This document shows, piece by piece, positions 1 through 8,607 of a DNA stretch of 64,000 nt. Numbering within the stretch: the stretch's first letter is position 1; the number at the start of each line of letters is the position of its first letter. Source of the DNA: Flavobacterium poyangense (GTDB taxonomy: Bacteria; Bacteroidota; Bacteroidia; Flavobacteriales; Flavobacteriaceae); assembly GCF_011751075.1 (NCBI RefSeq), contig NZ_JAALLN010000009.1:62001-126000 (forward strand). Reading direction: 5' to 3'. The notes beneath the pieces are model-generated. The model searched no databases. It was not told the origin of the DNA and was given only the letters and a program-made list of their open reading frames with translations. Made by a program: the position numbers and the translations under genes.

Positions 1-2128
1 ATAAATCTAAACCGATGTTGTACTGATTTGTTTTTTCCCATTTTAGATCCGGATTTGCCAGTCGGGTAGGGGCTAATCCCGTGTTGATAGTACCTCCGAA
101 AGCATAATTAACAGAGCCCATTGAGGCCAGAGAAAGATAATTTCCAATTTCCTGATTTCCGGTTGTTCCGGCACTTAATCTCAGTTTTGCTTCTGTGATA
201 CCTTTTAAGTTTTTGGCAAAATCTTCTTCTGTAATATTCCAGGAGAATCCCGCAGATGGGAAATACCCCCAAAGTGATTCCGATCCAAATCTTGAGGATC
301 CGTCGGCGCGGGCAGAGAGCGTAAAATTGTAACGGTCTTTATAAGAGTAATTTACTCGTGTTAACCATGATTTCAATACACTTTCGAAAGCATCGCTGTA
401 CGGCTTTGCAGGCACACCATCTTGTAGAGCATTGTAAAGATTGTGGTCATTTACAAAGGTATTCGCTCCTGCAGTTACGACTTCACCTTTGGTGTATTGA
501 AGGGTATATCCCGCCAAAGCCGAGAATTTATGATGGTCTCCAAAACGAGTCGTGTAATTCAGTGTGTTTTCATTCAAGACAGAACTTACCAGTCTGTTAC
601 CCACAGAAGCCAATCCTTTGTTTGCTGCTCCGGTTGTAGTATACGACGGCGCATAATAATTTTGTTTGGTATGGATCACATCACCGCTTACAGCTACTTT
701 AGCAATAAGGGCTTTGGTTATTTTATATTCTCCAAATAAACTGCTTAAAATTCTATTGATTTTGGTCTCATTAACTGTATTCACAAGATCATTAATCGGA
801 TTGGAGATGTAACCGTTTGTTGAGGTCGCATAAGGGTTTTTGGTTACATTGTAACTTCCGTCAGGGTTTCTGATCGGAACTACAGGAGCAATTAGCAAAG
901 CACTCACTAACGGGCTCGGCTCGCGTCCTGAATTGGAAGAACCAATTCCATTTGAAGCTGAATTAGTGTAGTTGATATTGACACCAAATTTAAAGGCCTG
1001 AGAATAATTTTTTTCGTAATTTGTTCTTAGCGAAATTCTTTTGAAGTCCGTTCCGATTACAACACCATCCTGGTCAAAATAACTGGCCGAAATAGAGTAT
1101 CTCGAGCGGTCATCACCCCCTGAAAAAGTCAATTGATGATTCTGAATGGGTGCCGCTGTTCTAAAAGCCGCAGACTGCCAATCATAATTTCCGGAAGTTT
1201 TAAAATCCTCAATTTGTGCGGGAGTAAAAGAAGGTGCCTGACCGATGCTTGCCTGAACATCATTGCGCAAACTTGCCCATTGCGAGGCATTCATTACACT
1301 TAGCTTTTTTGACACAGATTGCACGCCGAAGTAACCTTGATAGGAGATGCGATCGATACCTTTTGTACCCTTTTTTGTTGTAATAAGTATAACTCCATTT
1401 GCTCCTCTTGAACCGTAGATGGCGGTAGCAGAGGCGTCTTTTAATACTTCGATAGATTCAATATCACCCGGATTGATAGTAGATAATACATTAACTCCGG
1501 CTCCGGCCAGAGCGACTCCGGCGGTACCATTAGAATTGTCATTGTAAACCAGTATGCCATCTATAACGTAAAGTGGTTCGTTACCGGCAGTGATTGAATT
1601 TCCTCCTCGGATACGGACACTTGATGAGGCACCGGGACGTCCTGAACTTTGTGTTACCACTACACCCGGAACAGCTCCTCTTAATAGATTATCTGCCGAT
1701 GAAGTAACCTGAGCAAGATTGGCTTTTGGAATAGAAGCTACAGAACCTGTAATGTCTTTTCTTTTTTGTGTACCATAACCAACAACGATTAGCTCGTCCA
1801 GTTCCTGACGTTCTTCTTTAAGATTGATGGTAACAGGATTTCCTTCAACAATTACTTCTGCTTTTTGATATCCGATATAACTTACGATCAGGGTATACGG
1901 AAATTTTTGACCGGTTTGAAAATAAAATTTTCCTTCTGCATCTGTTACAACGCCATGTGTTGTTCCTTTGATGGTTACAGAGGCTCCGATAATAGGCTGA
2001 TTGGTAACGTTATCTACTACTGTACCATCAAGTTTAGATTGTATGAGTGGTGTGGTGTTTTGGGCATTAATTCCTGCCGAAAGCAGCAAGATCAAAAGTA
2101 ATGAGTATATCTTTACTATTTTTTTCAT
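1..2128 (-). CDS. SusC/RagA-family TonB-linked outer membrane protein (5' part, truncated by window edge)
   Basis: Outer membrane receptor that imports glycans or other large ligands with energy from TonB, normally together with a SusD-like lipoprotein. The frame is open from an ATG at 2128 to the window edge (about 709 codons). It starts with a signal peptide (MKKIVKIYSLLLILLLSAG, then NAQ). A carboxypeptidase-D-like regulatory domain follows (GTVVDNVTNQPIIGASVTIK), then the SusC signature region ELDELIVVGYGTQKRKDITG and a plug domain with VRIRGGNSITAGNEPLYVIDG and ATAIYGSRGANGVILITTKKG. Beta-barrel sequence continues to the edge. SusC proteins are usually about 1000 residues, so roughly 300 C-terminal residues lie outside. 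The expected susD partner would be downstream, at coordinates below 1. The ligand cannot be inferred. No clear TAnnTTTG promoter was found upstream of it. Confidence 0.95.
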   Translation of the reverse strand, partial: MKKIVKIYSLLLILLLSAGINAQNTTPLIQSKLDGTVVDNVTNQPIIGASVTIKGTTHGVVTDAEGKFYFQTGQKFPYTLIVSYIGYQKAEVIVEGNPVTINLKEERQELDELIVVGYGTQKRKDITGSVASIPKANLAQVTSSADNLLRGAVPGVVVTQSSGRPGASSSVRIRGGNSITAGNEPLYVIDGILVYNDNSNGTAGVALAGAGVNVLSTINPGDIESIEVLKDASATAIYGSRGANGVILITTKKGTKGIDRISYQGYFGVQSVSKKLSVMNASQWASLRNDVQASIGQAPSFTPAQIEDFKTSGNYDWQSAAFRTAAPIQNHQLTFSGGDDRSRYSISASYFDQDGVVIGTDFKRISLRTNYEKNYSQAFKFGVNINYTNSASNGIGSSNSGREPSPLVSALLIAPVVPIRNPDGSYNVTKNPYATSTNGYISNPINDLVNTVNETKINRILSSLFGEYKITKALIAKVAVSGDVIHTKQNYYAPSYTTTGAANKGLASVGNRLVSSVLNENTLNYTTRFGDHHKFSALAGYTLQYTKGEVVTAGANTFVNDHNLYNALQDGVPAKPYSDAFESVLKSWLTRVNYSYKDRYNFTLSARADGSSRFGSESLWGYFPSAGFSWNITEEDFAKNLKGITEAKLRLSAGTTGNQEIGNYLSLASMGSVNYAFGGTINTGLAPTRLANPDLKWEKTNQYNIGLDL

Positions 2129-3215
2129 TTCTTTGTATTGGTTTTAAGTAATTAACAAGGAGCCTTGAAAGTTGATTTTTCAACTCTCTGATGGTTTCCT
2201 TTATTTCACGATAAATGTTGTTCTTAAGCCTCGCCATTTCTGTTGCCGCAGAAATGGCTTTTTTTTTAGTTACAGCAGCAGCTACGCATTTTTTTCATTT
2301 TTGTTTGTTTAGTTATTAATTTTTTTTGGATTGTAGGTATGGTGTCAATAATCGGTTTCTTGCAAATCAATGCAGTAGACAGATCATTGTAATTTTAGTA
2401 AATAGTTCAAGTTGACGGTTGTAAAATGTAAGTTTGAGAGGTGTTATGTTTTGATTGATTATTTCTGATTGAAATATCATATGCATAAACGTTTGCCTAT
2501 ATCTATTTATAAACAAAACTTACCGTATTCAACATCTCACAACTCACAACTTGAATTAAATAGTCTTGTGATGATTCGTTTGCTAAATCAGATTGATTTT
2601 TGTGATTAAAGAATAATCAGCGGTAACGAATTAATGGCGAAGTTTAGCAACAGAAGCACATATAACAAAAAATGTTAGATGTATATTTTTTAGGTAAAAT
2701 GTAGTACGAAGTGCTTTCAGTTGTTTTCAAAATATAGTTTTTTGGGTTTTAAATATGATTTTAAACTCTACTAATTCTATAGACAAAGTTAATTTTAATA
2801 TAATAATATCCAAAAAAAAGTTTAATTATTTTTTTTTATTGTTAAAAGGGACTGGCTTTTTAGCTGTTGGTTTAGCTGTAATGTGTTGTTTTATATGGTG
2901 TTGTGGTTTGTTTGTCTTTGAATTTCTTGCAATGGGTTATTTTTATGTGTATATAGAAATGTAGTATTTTTTATTCAATTTTAAGGTCTTTGTTTTCTTG
3001 ATTAGCCTTGAAGAAGAAGTTAAAATGTCAGATAAATAACAATTACAGTTATAGAAAATGATTTTAGTTTCAAACTAGATTCGATTTAAATGGTGATTCT
3101 GAATAAATTAGACTAATTTTATAGACATTAAAAAACGACTGATCTTTTTACACCATCTATTGCAAAGACGCTACTGTTTTTTTAGCTGTATTTGGCGTAG
3201 TATATATTTATAAGA
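2129..3215. other. Long intergenic region without a convincing gene
   Basis: About 1.1 kb between the susC start and the MoeA-like gene. It contains the hairpin at 2233-2267 and, at about 2515-2571, a short member of the repeat family described at 10376-10668 (aaacaaaact, a heptad-like tract, then acttgaattaaatagtc). A 69-codon frame at 2755-2964 is hydrophobic, lies in very T-rich DNA and is not supported as a gene. Nothing else is recognised. Confidence 0.5.
2233..2267 (+). terminator. Intrinsic-terminator-like hairpin with T tract
   Basis: A perfect 10-bp stem (gccatttctg / cagaaatggc) with a 6-nt loop is followed directly by nine T on the plus strand. It has the form of a rho-independent terminator for plus-strand transcripts, yet the only nearby gene, susC, runs on the minus strand. 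In the susC direction the hairpin would lie in the 5' leader about 105 nt before the start codon, preceded by an A tract. Confidence 0.5.
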
Positions 3216-3719
3216 ATGATAAAAGTTAATAAAGTTTTAACCGATGGTGCCGCAATTAGTTTGAAATCACCAATACAAAAAATTGGTTTGGAAAATACGC
3301 TTGATTGTGTTTTGGGAGAAACAATTTATGCACCAATTTCAACCTCGGCTTTTAGACTGTCAACAACAGCCGGTTATGCTTTTATTCATAGTGAAAGACA
3401 TCAGTACGATCTGATTCGTGATGTGTCGATTGCAGATCGTCTTGGTTTAAACTTAAAAAGTACAGAAGCGTTATGGGTTGAGGCGGGTACTTTTATGCCG
3501 GAGCATGCTGATACAATTGTAACGGAAGATTATGTTATGGCCAATGATAAATCGATTTTGATTACCATTATGCCCGAACAGTTTGCAGGTGTTTCTGACA
3601 ATTTGAAACCAATCGCAAAAGGGGATATCGTTTTTGAAGCTGGCATTCTGATTACTCAGGAGGTAATTGGTTTTTTGACTTCTTTGGGAGTTATGGAGGT
3701 TGGTGTTTGTGAGTTGTGA
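3216..3719 (+). CDS. MoeA N-terminal-like protein, short (molybdenum cofactor)
   Basis: 167 residues that resemble only domains I-II of molybdopterin molybdenumtransferase MoeA (full-length MoeA is about 390-410 residues). The family pattern is visible in VLGETIYAPISTSAFRLST followed by AGYAF, in AGTFMPEHADTIVTEDYV (compare MoeA 'GAPLPEGADAVVMVED'), and in the closing GILITQEVIGFLTSLGVMEV. MoeA normally continues from there into its molybdopterin-binding domain. Here it stops at GVCEL, inside a gtgagttgtgag heptamer tract. The usual DNSAMDGYA motif is replaced by RLSTTAGYA, so the Asp is missing. It is followed by mobA-like and cobA genes on the same strand. It is either a stand-alone MoeA_N protein or a moeA cut short by the repeat, and is probably not active as MoeA by itself. 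Confidence 0.65.
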   Translation: MIKVNKVLTDGAAISLKSPIQKIGLENTLDCVLGETIYAPISTSAFRLSTTAGYAFIHSERHQYDLIRDVSIADRLGLNLKSTEALWVEAGTFMPEHADTIVTEDYVMANDKSILITIMPEQFAGVSDNLKPIAKGDIVFEAGILITQEVIGFLTSLGVMEVGVCEL

Positions 3720-3745
3720 GTTGTTAGATGTTAGATGTGAAATCG
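3707..3745. repeat. Heptamer-type repeat tract at the 3' end of the MoeA-like gene
   Basis: A run of tgtgagt/tgttaga/tgttaga/tgtgaaa-like heptads. The in-frame TGA that ends the upstream gene lies inside this tract. Similar tracts occur at 2539-2560 (opposite orientation) and 5262-5308. Confidence 0.7.
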
Positions 3746-3892
3746 ACTTCGCTCAGGTTTACAAATGAAATTTTGAATGGGTAAAATACCTTTTTATCGT
3801 TTTTAAAACTATGTTCCTATGTGTTAAAATAATTACGTCCAGTAGGCATAATTAATGTTTTTCGGAAGAATCTAAAATAAAAATTCTTTGCT

Positions 3893-4465
3893 ATGAAACC
3901 GTTAACTGTATTTATTCTTTGTGGTGGTAAAAGTGCCGATTTGCAATCGGATAGAGGCTTGGTTTTGTTTCAGGGTAAGCCTTTTATTGAACATATTATT
4001 CGGGCAGTTTTGCCAATTACAAAAAAGATAAAACTTGTTACGACCACAAAAGAATACAATTATTTAACTTGTAAAAAGATACCAGACATTATTACCGACA
4101 AAGGACCATTGGGTGGAATTTACACGGCATTAATGAATTCTAAAACCGAGTTTAATCTGATCCTGAGCTGCGATATTCCATTGATCTCAACTCAATTATT
4201 ATTGGAGTTGATTTCAAAACATACGGAAGAAGCCGGAATTACGATTTTCGAATCTTCCAGTAAGATGCATCCGCTAATTGGAATTTATTCTAAAAAGATA
4301 CTGCCTGCCATAAAAGAGGCAATCGATAGTAATCAATTGAAAGTGATGGATTTGATTGCCAGAACGCCACATCAGGTTATTGCGATTGGAGAAAGTGAAA
4401 ACTTTCATTTAAGCAATACTAATTCGGCTGATGAATTAAATGACTTTAATATCAATATTTGTTAA
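3893..4465 (+). CDS. mobA: Molybdenum cofactor guanylyltransferase-like protein (MobA family)
   Basis: Nucleotidyltransferase expected to join GMP to molybdopterin in the cytoplasm, giving the dinucleotide cofactor of nitrate-reductase-type enzymes. 190 residues, the usual MobA length. Visible motifs are the N-terminal nucleotide loop FILCGGKSADLQSDRGLVLF, in which the usual S-x-R-M-G is altered but K/R-containing sequence is kept, then DKGPLGGIYTAL and the metal-binding LILSCDIPLIS (family CDMPFL). It lies 173 bp after the MoeA-like gene and 5 bp before cobA, so the two latter genes are probably co-transcribed. The altered first loop could mean relaxed or reduced activity; the family call is firm. 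Confidence 0.85.
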   Translation: MKPLTVFILCGGKSADLQSDRGLVLFQGKPFIEHIIRAVLPITKKIKLVTTTKEYNYLTCKKIPDIITDKGPLGGIYTALMNSKTEFNLILSCDIPLISTQLLLELISKHTEEAGITIFESSSKMHPLIGIYSKKILPAIKEAIDSNQLKVMDLIARTPHQVIAIGESENFHLSNTNSADELNDFNINIC

Positions 4466-4470
4466 AAGAA

Positions 4471-5262
4471 ATGCAAAAAATAAAAACACCAAAATTAACG
4501 GTTGTAGGAGCCGGCCCCGGTGATGCTGAATTGATTACACTTAAAGGCATAAAAGTCTTAGAAAGCGCCAATGTAGTGCTTTATGATGCATTAGTTAACG
4601 AAGAATTGTTGCAGTATACAAAAAATGCTGAGGTAATTTTTGTTGGGAAACGTTCCGGTTGTCATGCTTATACACAAGATCAAATTAATGAACTGATTGT
4701 TGTAATGGCTAATCGTCATGGACATGTGGTGCGTTTAAAAGGTGGTGATCCTTTTATTTTTGGAAGAGGAAGTGAAGAAATTGACTATGTGGAAAAGTAC
4801 GGTTTAGAAACAGATATTGTTCCCGGAATTTCGTCAGCTTTAGGTGTTCCGGCTTCGGCAGGAATCAGTTTGACGCAGCGTAGGATCGCAGACAGTTTTT
4901 GGGTAATTACCGGAACTACTTCTAATCATGAACTATCTAAAGACATACATTTGGCTTCAAAATCGGCAGCAACAGTGGTGATTTTGATGGGCATGCACAA
5001 GCTGCAAGAAATCATCGCGATTTATAAAGAAAACAGAACAGATGACCTTCCCATTGCCATAATCCAAAACGGAACGAAAGCAACAGAGCAAAAAGTGGTT
5101 GGTACGATACATACAATTGCGCAATTAGTTGCAGATCATAAAATTGAATCACCGGCGATTATTGTGATTGGTGAGGTGGTTCGAAACAACTCAAAGTTAA
5201 TATCTTATTTTAAAGCACATTTTGATGATGAATTTATATTGCAGAATCTGGATTTGGAGTGA
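4471..5262 (+). CDS. cobA: Uroporphyrinogen-III C-methyltransferase (SUMT)
   Basis: Makes precorrin-2 from uroporphyrinogen III using two S-adenosylmethionine. In bacteria with this gene neighbourhood the product feeds siroheme, the cofactor of nitrite or sulfite reductase. 263 residues. Motifs seen are VVGAGPGDAELITLKG near the start, VVLYDALV, VRLKGGDPFIFGRGSEE (the SAM-binding GGDPF/GRG block) and VPGISSALGVPASAGISLTQR. A TTG at 4459 would extend the frame by four residues into the mobA stop region. The ATG at 4471 places the glycine-rich motif at the usual distance from the N-terminus and is preferred. No siroheme ferrochelatase is next to it. Confidence 0.92.
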   Translation: MQKIKTPKLTVVGAGPGDAELITLKGIKVLESANVVLYDALVNEELLQYTKNAEVIFVGKRSGCHAYTQDQINELIVVMANRHGHVVRLKGGDPFIFGRGSEEIDYVEKYGLETDIVPGISSALGVPASAGISLTQRRIADSFWVITGTTSNHELSKDIHLASKSAATVVILMGMHKLQEIIAIYKENRTDDLPIAIIQNGTKATEQKVVGTIHTIAQLVADHKIESPAIIVIGEVVRNNSKLISYFKAHFDDEFILQNLDLE

Positions 5263-5308
5263 GTTATGAGTTGTGAGATGTGAGATGTGAGTTGTGAGAT
5301 GTGAGAAA
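5262..5308. repeat. Heptamer tandem tract after cobA
   Basis: Consecutive units of the type tgagttg/tgagatg begin right at the cobA stop codon. This is the same type of tract as at 3707-3745 and corresponds to one end of the element family described at 10376-10668. Confidence 0.75.
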
Positions 5309-5339
5309 TTGATGCTGAAAAAATGGATTGTTTAGGTAA

Positions 5340-5650
5340 ATTAAGAAGTAAGAGCCCGAAACCCGGGGCATGATTGGCTTTGTCTTATCCCTAATGTACC
5401 TGCTTATGATGAAATGGCAGCCCCGGAGGGGCGTTATATTTATAGATAGAGTGTGAAATAATGGTGTTAAGCTCCGGAGGAGCGGCATATACAATTTGTA
5501 TGTCGCTCCTCTGAAGCTTAAGAAATGCAACAGTGAGTCAAAAAATATTCTAAATTCTTGTGTTGGATTTATTTATTATTGCACAGCAACAATCGATTCA
5601 TAATAAAAAAAACAATTCGTGCAAATTCGTGCAATTTGTGGCAAAAAAGA
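5340..5650. repeat. Intergenic dispersed repeats
   Basis: The region 5345-5525 holds GC-richer palindromic pieces (ccccggaggggcg, ctccggaggagcg, and a later copy of gctcctctgaagc) unlike the AT-rich background. At 5611-5647 there is an 'aattcgtgcaaattcgtgcaatttgtggc' type sequence, the motif that ends the inverted-repeat elements at 15598-16042 and 55071-55191. No gene is supported here; an 88-codon minus-strand frame is read across the repeat. Confidence 0.6.
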
Positions 5651-5741
5651 GGATAAATTCAGAAGAAAGAGCCTGAAAAGCATGCTGTAATAGACTTTGT
5701 TTTATGCTGTATACGCCTGTTTAATTTTATTTTTGGTCATA

Positions 5742-5776
5742 AAAAAGGGCTTAACTTTTAGAGTTAAACCCTTTTT
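5742..5776 (-). terminator. Bidirectional rho-independent terminator
   Basis: Stem aaaaaggg-c-ttaact / agttaa-a-cccttttt with a 5-nt loop and a T tract in both directions. It lies 5 bp beyond the stop codon of the minus-strand Lys-rich gene and could also end transcripts arriving from cobA. Confidence 0.85.
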
Positions 5777-5781
5777 GCGTG

Positions 5782-6492
5782 TTATTTCTTTTTTGACTTT
5801 GATTTTTTTGCTTTTTTCTTGGCTATTTTTTTTGCTTTCGCTTTATCCTTTGCTTTTTTAGCTTTTTCTTTCTTTTTGGCCTTAGCTTTTTGTTTTGCCT
5901 TTTTAGCCTTTTCTTTCTTTTTATCGTTTTTGGCTTTTTCTTTTTTCTTGGCTAATTTCTTTTTCTCTTTTTCCTTGTCTTTCATCTTTTTCTTCTTCTC
6001 TTTTGATTTATCCTTTTTAATAGTTTCTTCCTTGTTTATAACAGAATCTTCACTTGATGTATAAGCTTTTACTTCTTTTACTTCATTATTTAAAGGAACT
6101 GTAGGAGCTATTTGTACTTTTGGAGTAACAACTTTTTTGATTGGAGCTTTTGTAGCAATGGTTTTAACAGTAGGTGTTGCAGGAGTGGCTTTTGGCTGTG
6201 CTTTTACAACCGGTTTTGCTGCTGCGGTTTTTACTGTTGCAGTTTTTGTTGTTGTAGCATTAGCAGTTGTAGTTTTAGCTGCTGTAGTTTTAGCTGTGCC
6301 GGTGGTCGCTTTTACCGTAGTTTTAGTTGCCGGTTTTGCGGTTGTAGTTTTTCTGGCTGCCGCTGTACGTGGGGCTTTTGGCGCTGCAGGAGAAGCTGGA
6401 GCAGTTGGTTCTTTTTCTACGGTAGGTTGTACGCTATCTGTTTGTGGTAAATCAGAATTTTGTGGGTTGCTTTCGTCGTTCTTTTGTTCCAT
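5782..6492 (-). CDS. Lys/Ala/Thr-rich histone H1-like low-complexity protein
   Basis: 236 residues with three compositional zones. Residues 1-35 are acidic and polar (MEQKNDESNPQNSDLPQTD). Residues about 36-135 are Ala/Thr/Lys/Pro-rich with AAKTTTA-like repeats. Residues about 150-236 are almost only Lys/Ala/Glu in KKEKAK-type repeats ending KKSKSKKK. This matches the style of bacterial histone-H1-like or AlgP-type nucleoid proteins, whose tails bind DNA or RNA by charge. No folded domain or signal peptide is visible, so the function is inferred from composition only. It is a single gene with its own terminator. The frames on the opposite strand (Phe- and Ser/Cys-rich) are shadows of this repetitive coding sequence. 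Confidence 0.8.
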   Translation of the reverse strand: MEQKNDESNPQNSDLPQTDSVQPTVEKEPTAPASPAAPKAPRTAAARKTTTAKPATKTTVKATTGTAKTTAAKTTTANATTTKTATVKTAAAKPVVKAQPKATPATPTVKTIATKAPIKKVVTPKVQIAPTVPLNNEVKEVKAYTSSEDSVINKEETIKKDKSKEKKKKMKDKEKEKKKLAKKKEKAKNDKKKEKAKKAKQKAKAKKKEKAKKAKDKAKAKKIAKKKAKKSKSKKK

Positions 6493-6817
6493 GGGATATA
6501 TGTTTTATAATTGAGAAATAGTAAACTGACTAAGAATGAAAGAATTACGAATGTTTCTAAAAGGTTAATTCCTAGTTAAGTAAATATAATCAATTTAAGA
6601 ATACACCAATGTTAAGTTTTATCGGAATGAAGGAAAAATAGGATTATTTAGGTGTAATACCACTTTAATGACTCTAAATATTTGAATATAGGGATAATAA
6701 AGAGAGTAAATTACTGTGATTTTGTAGTGACAAAAAGTAAAGTGATTGTAAGAAGCATGGGAAGCCCAATTTTAAGGGCTTCGTTTAGAAAAAAATGGCA
6801 GAGAAAATATATTAAAA
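6493..6817. other. Intergenic region, nothing recognised
   Basis: About 325 bp between two minus-strand genes: the upstream region of the Lys-rich gene and the 3' flank of the DUF4202 gene. AT-rich, with no clear promoter consensus, hairpin or repeat by eye. Confidence 0.4.
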
Positions 6818-7402
6818 TTACAAGCCCAGAGATGCTTTTATCAATTCGAGATTGGCGGGCGTATAGTTTATTTTTAAAGCCTCCTGATGTCCTTTGTCAG
6901 ACATTTTATCCCAGGTTTTTTTGATGATGTTTTTTAGTTTTTCCTCATCGTGTTTGTGCACAAACGGATCCAGATAGTATTCTAAAAAGACAAGACATAT
7001 CACATCTTCCAAGAGTTGTGTTTCAGCGTCTTTTTTGAGTAGTTTTTTTTCGATTAAAAAAGAAACGCGGTCAATAAAGGTACTTTCATAACCTGCTTTT
7101 TCTAAAATGGTGGCAGCCGTTTTTGCATGGAATTTTTTTAGTTCTTCTCTCCATTTTAAATACCCTACACGATCCATTGGGTACGACTCGCGGGCAACTT
7201 TCCATCGGCAGATATGTTGCGCTTTTGCAGCAATTTGAACTTCTTCTGAGGCTTCAGGACTAAACTGCATAAGTTTTTTGTACATCCTGTTCGAATACAA
7301 TAATTCCTTCGGATATTCGATATTTTGGTCTGTTTCGATGTTCGGATCTTGCGCGTTTTCAGCATCAATCCATTCGCTTGCTTTTTGAAAAGGTGTACTC
7401 AT
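6818..7402 (-). CDS. DUF4202 family protein
   Basis: 194 residues starting MSTPFQKASEWIDAENAQDP. The DUF4202 family is recognised by conserved runs such as RWKVARESYPMDRVGYLKWR and HDEEKLKNIIKKTWDKMS followed by the GHQEAL segment. An in-frame ATG at 7471 would add 23 residues (MVMKYSFSLQ...) not typical of the family; the start at 7402 is chosen because family members begin directly with the FQKA/ID-x-AN segment. Cytoplasmic, no signal peptide. The biochemical role of the family is not known to me. It stands alone between oppositely oriented neighbours. Confidence 0.85.
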   Translation of the reverse strand: MSTPFQKASEWIDAENAQDPNIETDQNIEYPKELLYSNRMYKKLMQFSPEASEEVQIAAKAQHICRWKVARESYPMDRVGYLKWREELKKFHAKTAATILEKAGYESTFIDRVSFLIEKKLLKKDAETQLLEDVICLVFLEYYLDPFVHKHDEEKLKNIIKKTWDKMSDKGHQEALKINYTPANLELIKASLGL

Positions 7403-7724
7403 TTTGGTTGTAAAAATAGATGTCAAATATACATAATTATTCTGTAAGGAAAAGGAATACTTCATAACCAATGGTCTTTGGTTCTGTTGTGAGACGAAAG
7501 AGGTAAGCTGTTTTTTTTTGTTGTGTCAGTTGTAAATTTTAAATGTAAAAGACATTAAAAAAGTAAGAATTGTTTCGTTTTTTTATATCGGAGATTCTTT
7601 TTGAAACGGACTGTTTTTCTTAAATTTGATTAAAATCCACTTAAAAAAATCATAAAAAAGAGACCCGGCTGATCTTTGGCCCGGTTTTTTCAAGTGTGAG
7701 GACATAATAAAAAAATTAAATGAT
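7403..7724. other. Divergent intergenic region
   Basis: About 320 bp between divergent starts (DUF4202 and the META lipoprotein). A weak imperfect hairpin followed by TTTTTT sits at 7655-7690 (acccgg ... cccggtttttt), but with an internal mismatch and no upstream plus-strand gene it is only weakly terminator-like. No clear promoter consensus was identified. Confidence 0.35.
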
Positions 7725-8489
7725 ATGAGAAAAGTACTTTTACTATGTGTAGTAATGTCTGTGATGTTAAGCTGTAAGTCAACTGCGGTTAAAAATTCGA
7801 ATACAAAAGAAACAACTTCTGCAACAAGTTCAGAAGAAGAATTGGGTTCTGTTTATTTTAAAGCGACCGGAAATGAGCCGTTTTGGGGATTGAAAATAGG
7901 AAATGAGAAAATTGTTTTTACCTCGCTGATTGAAGGCATGGAAGCTATTAGTTTTGATGCTGTAGAGCCTATCAGAGCTATGGATGCTAATGTCAAGATG
8001 TATAAAGTAAATAACGGAAAAATTACCGCTACAATTACAATTCAACAGTTGGATTGTCAGGATACGATGGCAGACGTGGTTTCGCCTTACACCGTTAAAA
8101 TAGAAATCAATGGTAAGACCTTAAATGGTTGTGGTAAATACATTACTGATTATCGTTTGCACGATATCTGGGTATTGGAAGAATTAAATGGTAAAAAAGT
8201 AACGCTTTCCGATTTTCAGAAAGAATTGCCACGTATCGAGATTAATTCAACGGAGAATAAATTTATGGGCTTTGGAGGTTGTAATTCTATAGGAGGAACA
8301 ATCTTTTTTGAAAAAGGAGTACTTCGCTTTTCTGATGTAGTTTCGACTCTAATGGCTTGTGCACCTGGAAATAAAGAAGGCGAATTTGTAAAAGCTTTAC
8401 AAAGCACTACAACTTATTCGATTGGAAATCTTAGACTGACACTTTCTAATCCTGATGGAACATTATTGGTGTTCAAAAAAGTAGATTAA
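7725..8489 (+). CDS. META domain-containing lipoprotein
   Basis: 254 residues. The N-terminus MRKVLLLCVVMSVMLSC is a lipoprotein signal with the lipobox Cys at residue 17, so it is probably anchored in the outer or inner membrane facing the periplasm. Residues about 45-145 form a COG3650-like domain (FKATGNEPFWGLKIG ... QLDCQDTMAD ... LNGCGKY). Residues about 150-252 are a META/HslJ domain (WVLEELNGKKV ... FMGFGGCNSIGG ... STLMACA). META proteins are linked to stress or antibiotic tolerance in some bacteria, but no enzymatic function is established. Single gene; the inverted repeat at 8514-8607 follows it. Confidence 0.9.
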   Translation: MRKVLLLCVVMSVMLSCKSTAVKNSNTKETTSATSSEEELGSVYFKATGNEPFWGLKIGNEKIVFTSLIEGMEAISFDAVEPIRAMDANVKMYKVNNGKITATITIQQLDCQDTMADVVSPYTVKIEINGKTLNGCGKYITDYRLHDIWVLEELNGKKVTLSDFQKELPRIEINSTENKFMGFGGCNSIGGTIFFEKGVLRFSDVVSTLMACAPGNKEGEFVKALQSTTTYSIGNLRLTLSNPDGTLLVFKKVD

Positions 8490-8513
8490 ATACAGTCTTT
8501 TAAATAAAACTAA

Positions 8514-8607
8514 ATTTTGCCATTCCGAGTCTGATGATTTTCTGAAGTTTAATGCTGATAAAATGCCGGCATAACCAAGAAAAATTCCAGAATTGGAATG
8601 GCAAAAT
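8514..8607. repeat. Imperfect 30-bp inverted repeat with 34-bp loop
   Basis: Left arm 8514-8543 begins attttgccattcc and right arm 8578-8607 ends ggaatggcaaaat. Written as a reverse complement, most positions of the two 30-nt arms match. It begins 25 bp after the META-lipoprotein stop. Without a T tract it is not a standard terminator. It may be a small mobile hairpin element. Confidence 0.6.

Noticed and set aside
2755..2964. 69-codon hydrophobic frame
   Set aside because: Very T-rich DNA, no similarity to a known family, composition explained by base bias; no promoter or operon support.
5264..5530. 88-codon minus-strand frame after cobA
   Set aside because: Its sequence is the heptamer tract and palindromic intergenic repeat read as protein (LTSHNSHLTSHNS).
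5819..6514. Plus-strand Phe-rich and Ser/Cys-rich frames
   Set aside because: Shadows of the Lys/Ala-rich minus-strand gene; their composition mirrors AAA/GCA codons.
7655..7690. Possible terminator acccgg...cccggtttttt
   Set aside because: Stem has an internal mismatch, and it lies between divergent genes with no plus-strand transcript to end.
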